Assembly (NCBI GenBank): GCA_036897095.1
Contig: JAYMSP010002668.1
Coordinates: 1 to 22,999, forward strand
DNA: 22,999 bases
Source of the DNA: Plantago elongata
Taxonomy: Eukaryota > Streptophyta > Magnoliopsida > Lamiales > Plantaginaceae
Direction of reading: 5' to 3'
Shown: piece by piece, positions 19,315 to 22,999 of the stretch
Layout of the letters: every line of letters starts with the position of its first letter
Position numbering within the stretch: position 1 is the stretch's first letter
The notes under the pieces: model-generated
Seen by the model: only the letters and a program-made list of their open reading frames with translations
Told to the model about the DNA's origin: nothing
The model's database searches: none
Position numbers and translations under genes: made by a program

Positions 19315-19469
19315 AAAGACCCCTATAGAAATAAGGGTAGATGGGGCTTTCTTTGTTCGCTTTTGCTTTTGCATTTATTTTCTCTCTTGACTACCCGCCT
19401 GTGGTACTTTTCATTTTTTTTTCTTAATACAAAGTTAAATTCATTGAAAAAAAAGACCCCTATAGAAAT
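19315..19469 (+). mobile_element. 5'-truncated LINE (L1-type) 3' end with 18-bp target duplication
   Basis: The insert 19333-19451 (119 bp) is flanked by perfect direct repeats AAAGACCCCTATAGAAAT (19315-19332, 19452-19469). It ends in a T-rich stretch, an AATAC/AAATTCATTG sequence and a short A run. This is the layout of plant L1 copies cut short at the 5' end: no reading frame, A-tail, and a long, variable target duplication. It could also be another A-tailed retroposed sequence such as a SINE. Confidence 0.7.
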
Positions 19470-20794
19470 CTAGTGCTAGGGCTCTCCGAATTGTATTGAG
19501 CCTCCTTCATGTTTGCAAACTGCAGGATTAAGGACTCGGTTCAGAAAGACCAAAAGCTCTGCTTTCAAACCATTTCTCTCCTTAAACTGAGACAAGGGAA
19601 CTATAGGGCCTCCTCTATTTCTCTATAGCAATTCTATCGTTGCATAAAGGAGGACAAAACTTTCTATACACAGTACATTTTTCTCCAACATCTGTTTTCT
19701 CTTGTGCCTTAACAAATGTGTTTTTCCTCCTCTTGACTAGGGGAATAATGAGTTTTAGCCTTGAGATATGGCAAAACATTTACTCATAAATAAGTAGGGG
19801 CTCTTGGGTGTTTTTTGTCTCAATTTAAGTTTCAGTTGGGTAGCCAGTGGTACTATAGTAGGCTTATTTTGAGTCAACTATAATGCCAAAGTTTTGTGCT
19901 GTTAAATGGTGTTGGGATTATGCAAGCTTGGATTTTGTAGTACTGATATATCACATGGCCATGATTTTATTCCCCTTGTAGTCTTCAGAAGATTTAATCT
20001 ATTAAAAATGAATCTAACAAGAAATATTACAATTATAAATATGGCTATATTGTTTTCATTTGAACTGAACGGAAATTAATATAAATTATAACTAAATAAA
20101 ACTAAACGAATCAAAACCGAACTAAACAAATTGACAAATGAAGAGAGTAGGACCTAAATAAACGAAATGTAATTCTCTCGTACCGATAGAAGTTTTTCAC
20201 TTTAACTCTTTTTAGTCAACAGTCAACAACTTGTACTGCGAAATAATTTTAAACTATAAATATATAATTTTTAATTAAATTAAATAATGAATGTTTAAAA
20301 ATAATATTTGAACAAAACAGGTGGTGTAGAACTGAGATACACTTCACACGTGTGCGATGTATTCTTTTCTTTGAAACAAAAAAAAAATGAACCAAACCTT
20401 TGATCTATAGAGAATCAAACTCTGCAGTAGATAGCATCTTAATTAATCATATTCACCCCATCTTTTGTATTTCAGATTGGCATAATTTACTTAATTTAAA
20501 TTCAATAATTAAAAACAACTTTTACGTTAATACATCACGTTGTAACACGCAAGTGTTACCCAAATTCTAATTTTTTTTTTATAATACTACAATTGTGGGC
20601 GCGTGGAGAAGAGGTCCAATTGTCCCATTTTTGCTCAATTTAACTTTTGCCAGTTTAAAAGTAATATTTGACCAATTGATCCCCACTCTCTCACCAATTT
20701 AGCGTGACATACAGGCCCACAGGTAAATATATACCACTTCGTCTCCTCCTTCATTCCATTATCTGCCCAAATTTACACTCATCACCTAAAATTT
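19470..20794. other. AT-rich intergenic DNA, no gene recognised
   Basis: No open frame of note on either strand. At about 20050-20190 words such as GAACTGAA and CTCGTACCGAT are shared with intron 1 of the MORF gene, suggesting a dispersed repeat. A TATA-like AAATATATA at 20725-20733 and a CT-rich leader precede the possible exon at 20795. Confidence 0.4.
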
Positions 20795-20892
20795 ATGAAC
20801 TTCCATGAAGAAATTTCTAACAGTCCTAATATTCATGAACAAAGTGTTGATCAAGATCTTCTGAAGAGCGATCTCAATTCTCAAATTCATAG
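20795..20892 (+). other. Possible first exon with splice donor
   Basis: ATG at 20795 opens 32 codons (MNFHEEISNSPNIHEQSVDQ and on) ending ATTCATAG followed by donor GTAAGATG at 20893. A TATA-like box lies about 65 bases upstream with a CT-rich leader between. Codon content looks protein-like (acidic, Asn/Ser-rich), but no second exon was found and the protein is not recognised. Without splicing it stops at TAA inside the donor. It could be a remnant. Confidence 0.3.
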
Positions 20893-20992
20893 GTAAGATG
20901 GGTGAGATTAATCTTCTCAAGAGTGCCTAGGAATAACGATCTTGTACATCTTGATCACGAATCCAAACAACAACCATCTTACCTATGAATTT
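20883..20992. repeat. Perfect 19-bp inverted repeat, 72-base spacer
   Basis: AAATTCATAGGTAAGATGG at 20883-20901 returns as its exact complement at 20974-20992. Each arm includes AGGTAAG, a splice-donor-like sequence, so there is one facing each way. A second, shorter pair (TGATCAAGAT near 20849, ATCTTGATCA near 20949) interleaves with it. Confidence 0.85.
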
Positions 20993-21577
20993 TGCCTAAT
21001 TAGAGTTCTCTACGCGGCAACACGCCTCAAGATCCAAGATGTCAACGTCAGATTACTTAAGAGCCAACCATCTTTTAGACTCCGGAGAAGGCAGAAACCA
21101 AGCGACTTTTAACGTAGAAATCCAGATATTCTTGGTCGAACAGAAACCCCCAATTGCTGAAATAATTAGGGAGTAATGGAATGCGAAATAATTGCATTCA
21201 TCAGTTTTCACGAAAAAGAAAAGAGAGTCCAGTCAGGGTAAGAGTAATGGGATACGAAATAACTAAGAGAGAAAGATAGAAGAACGAAAACAGAGAGGGT
21301 GAGAAGGAGAAAAGCTTCAAAGAAGAGTAGAGGTGATGGGAGGAAGAAAGAGAGATAAGCGGGATTGTTAACAGAGTCTTAATTGGATCTCATAGAAATA
21401 CTTTTTATTGCTTTCCTTTGTTGTCTTCGGAATTGAGATTTGAGGACAGTTCATACGATTGAAAGAGTTGTGAAAAAAATATTTATCAATTTCAATTAAT
21501 TTTTTTATATTTTTTCACAAAACCTCATAATAGATATTTTCAAGATAAGTTATTTATAGATGATTTATAACTTAAGA
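20993..21577. other. Intergenic; purine-rich tract on plus strand
   Basis: At 21210-21360 the plus strand is rich in GA (minus strand CT-rich, like a plant 5' untranslated leader). A short direct repeat, AGTAATGG-ATGCGAAATAA, occurs near 21172 and, slightly changed, near 21244. No coding region follows on the minus strand that I can recognise. Confidence 0.4.
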
Positions 21578-22359
21578 TAAAATGTAGCGTCCTGATTTTT
21601 AAAAATGTGAATTATGAAAAATACAACTCGCGCTAATTCTTGAGCTTTGAAATTCGACGAACTTAGACTTGTACAAATTTAAAAACGTAGTTCGACGCCT
21701 TGTGCGTCCTTACACTTGACATGAAAGTTCTTGAAATAGGTCCGTGAACTAGTATAAATATACAGCGAAATTAGAAATTGTAAAACCGTGCAACTTTACA
21801 AAGTAGAAAATCGTGAACTTGAAATATTAAAGGAAATATGACGGGGAAGTTTATATATGAGAGTATTTCAATGGTGTAGGAAGACGAACTCCTAAATTAA
21901 CTATATAAAAAGTCTCAAAATTTCGGGGTTGGCCGACAAGGTGCAGGGAGTTACACATGACTAATGTTAAGTTACAACTCTATAGCCGAAAGAAGATTAG
22001 GGGTTATATGTAAATATTGCAATTGCATGTGAAATGCGTCAAAATTAAGGGGTATATATGAAATTAAACTCATTTCTTGAAAATGCAATTGAACATTTAT
22101 TTTGAAATTATAAAATAAGGGGATCGTCTAGTAAGACTAATATTTAGAAATAGTAGAATTATCGTCGTGAGAAAAAGTTAGTTTTGTCTGCTCTGCAATG
22201 CTTGAATCTGCAAAGAGCGATACATAATCTGCAATGCTTTGCTGTCTCATGTGAGTTCTCTTTAACTTTCTTTCTTCCTTTTCTTGAAATTGGAAATCAA
22301 TCAGCTTTTATGTATAGTGTTATCCTTTCCTTTAAATGGGTTGAATTTCACGCATAAAA
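21578..22359. mobile_element. Candidate solo LTR
   Basis: 21583-22354 starts TGTAGCGTCCTGATTTTT, a start common among plant LTRs, and ends TTTCACGCA. It is flanked by TAAAA on both sides (21578-21582, 22355-22359), which would be a 5-bp target duplication. A TATA-like stretch (TATAAATATA) is near 21755. A short A-rich match can arise by chance, so this is tentative. Confidence 0.3.
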
Positions 22360-22999
22360 ATCCTGGATTTCTCAACATCCCACTTCCTCTACCAACAAAC
22401 AACCTCTCAACTAGAGTTGTCAATTTCGATCCGATCTAGTCCATCAAAACATTAATCTGATCCATCAAATCTGAGTCTATTTAGTACAAAGACCGGATCT
22501 GGACCCGACCCGTCCAGAACTGTCCATGGATCTGATTTAATTCAAAACCTAATGGAATTAAACGCCCAAAATCAGATCCATCAACTTCAGCAGCCATCGA
22601 CTTCAGTTCTTATCTTCGTCTCCAAATCCCACTCATTGTCTCTGGTTCTTGACCAATAGTCCATCAACTTCAGCAGCCATGACTGATATCTCGTAATTGA
22701 CTGAAAGTAGATTCAGCAGCCATCAACTCTGGTCGACTTCCAGTTCCGACCACTTCGTAAGTATTCTCTGGTACTCACTTAATATCATCTTCCAGTTCTT
22801 CGTTTTCTTTTCTGATTTAATTCGTCTGCCAGGACTACCCTCAACTAAGCCGTAAATTAATGTACGTCTGTACTCATACTCTATCTTTGCATTTGCCTTT
22901 TGAGATTCGAAAAGAAACAGTAAGTTTCTGGGTTCTAATTTATGTATTAGTAGCTTAGTTAAGTACATTGTAGGAAGACCTTGAATTTGAACTAGTTTA
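22360..22999. other. Intergenic; possible hAT terminus and short repeats
   Basis: TAGAGTTGTCAATTTCGATC at about 22412 resembles the ends of non-autonomous hAT elements; the other end was not found. CCATCAACTTCAGCAGCCAT occurs at 22578-22597 and 22661-22680, with a shorter version at 22712-22723. No gene was recognised. Confidence 0.35.

Noticed and set aside
1-22999. tRNA, rRNA or organelle-derived segments
   Set aside because: No tRNA box sequences with a clover-leaf, rRNA cores or long organelle-like tracts were noticed by eye; a tRNA scan was not possible.

Overview
This window is plant nuclear DNA, most likely from a eudicot. It holds a long, decayed LTR retrotransposon, one host gene with GT-AG introns (a MORF/DAG-family organellar RNA-editing factor), and AT-rich intergenic DNA with gene fragments and small transposon insertions. 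Nothing bacterial or organellar was seen.

Bases 1 to about 14341 are one Ty3/gypsy retrotransposon on the minus strand, entered just inside its 3' LTR. Along the plus strand the order is: polypurine-tract-like repeats (1-237); an extra gene running opposite to gag-pol, with its own TATA box and introns (about 470-4584); an array of 56-bp repeats (about 4980-5897); integrase (6017-7330); archaeal-type RNase H (7373-7888); RNase H (7931-8569); reverse transcriptase (9423-10475); protease (10591-11278); gag (11348-13524); primer binding site (13551-13567); and 5' LTR (13571 to about 14341). The second RNase H, the antisense extra gene and the repeat array before the 3' LTR are traits of the Tat lineage. 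Stop codons and frameshifts break every coding region. An 845-bp hAT-type MITE (8570-9414, perfect 8-bp target duplication) splits the RT/RNase H region.

Bases 15280-17113 carry a four-exon MORF gene on the minus strand. All splice sites are canonical, the joined frame is open for 230 codons, and the product is closest by eye to MORF8/RIP1. Some normally conserved residues differ and the Gly/Pro-rich C-terminus is lost, with a relic of it just downstream.

Bases 17900-18650 hold unrelated plus-strand gene fragments: a short coding-like stretch, an F-box remnant, and one exon of the 26S proteasome subunit RPN9 with splice sites on both sides. A 5'-truncated LINE tail with an 18-bp target duplication lies at 19315-19469. 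From 19.5 kb to the end the DNA is AT-rich, with a possible first exon beside an inverted repeat (20.8-21.0 kb), a possible solo LTR (21583-22354) and a possible hAT terminus (about 22412). I found no complete gene there. All family assignments are by eye; no searches were run.
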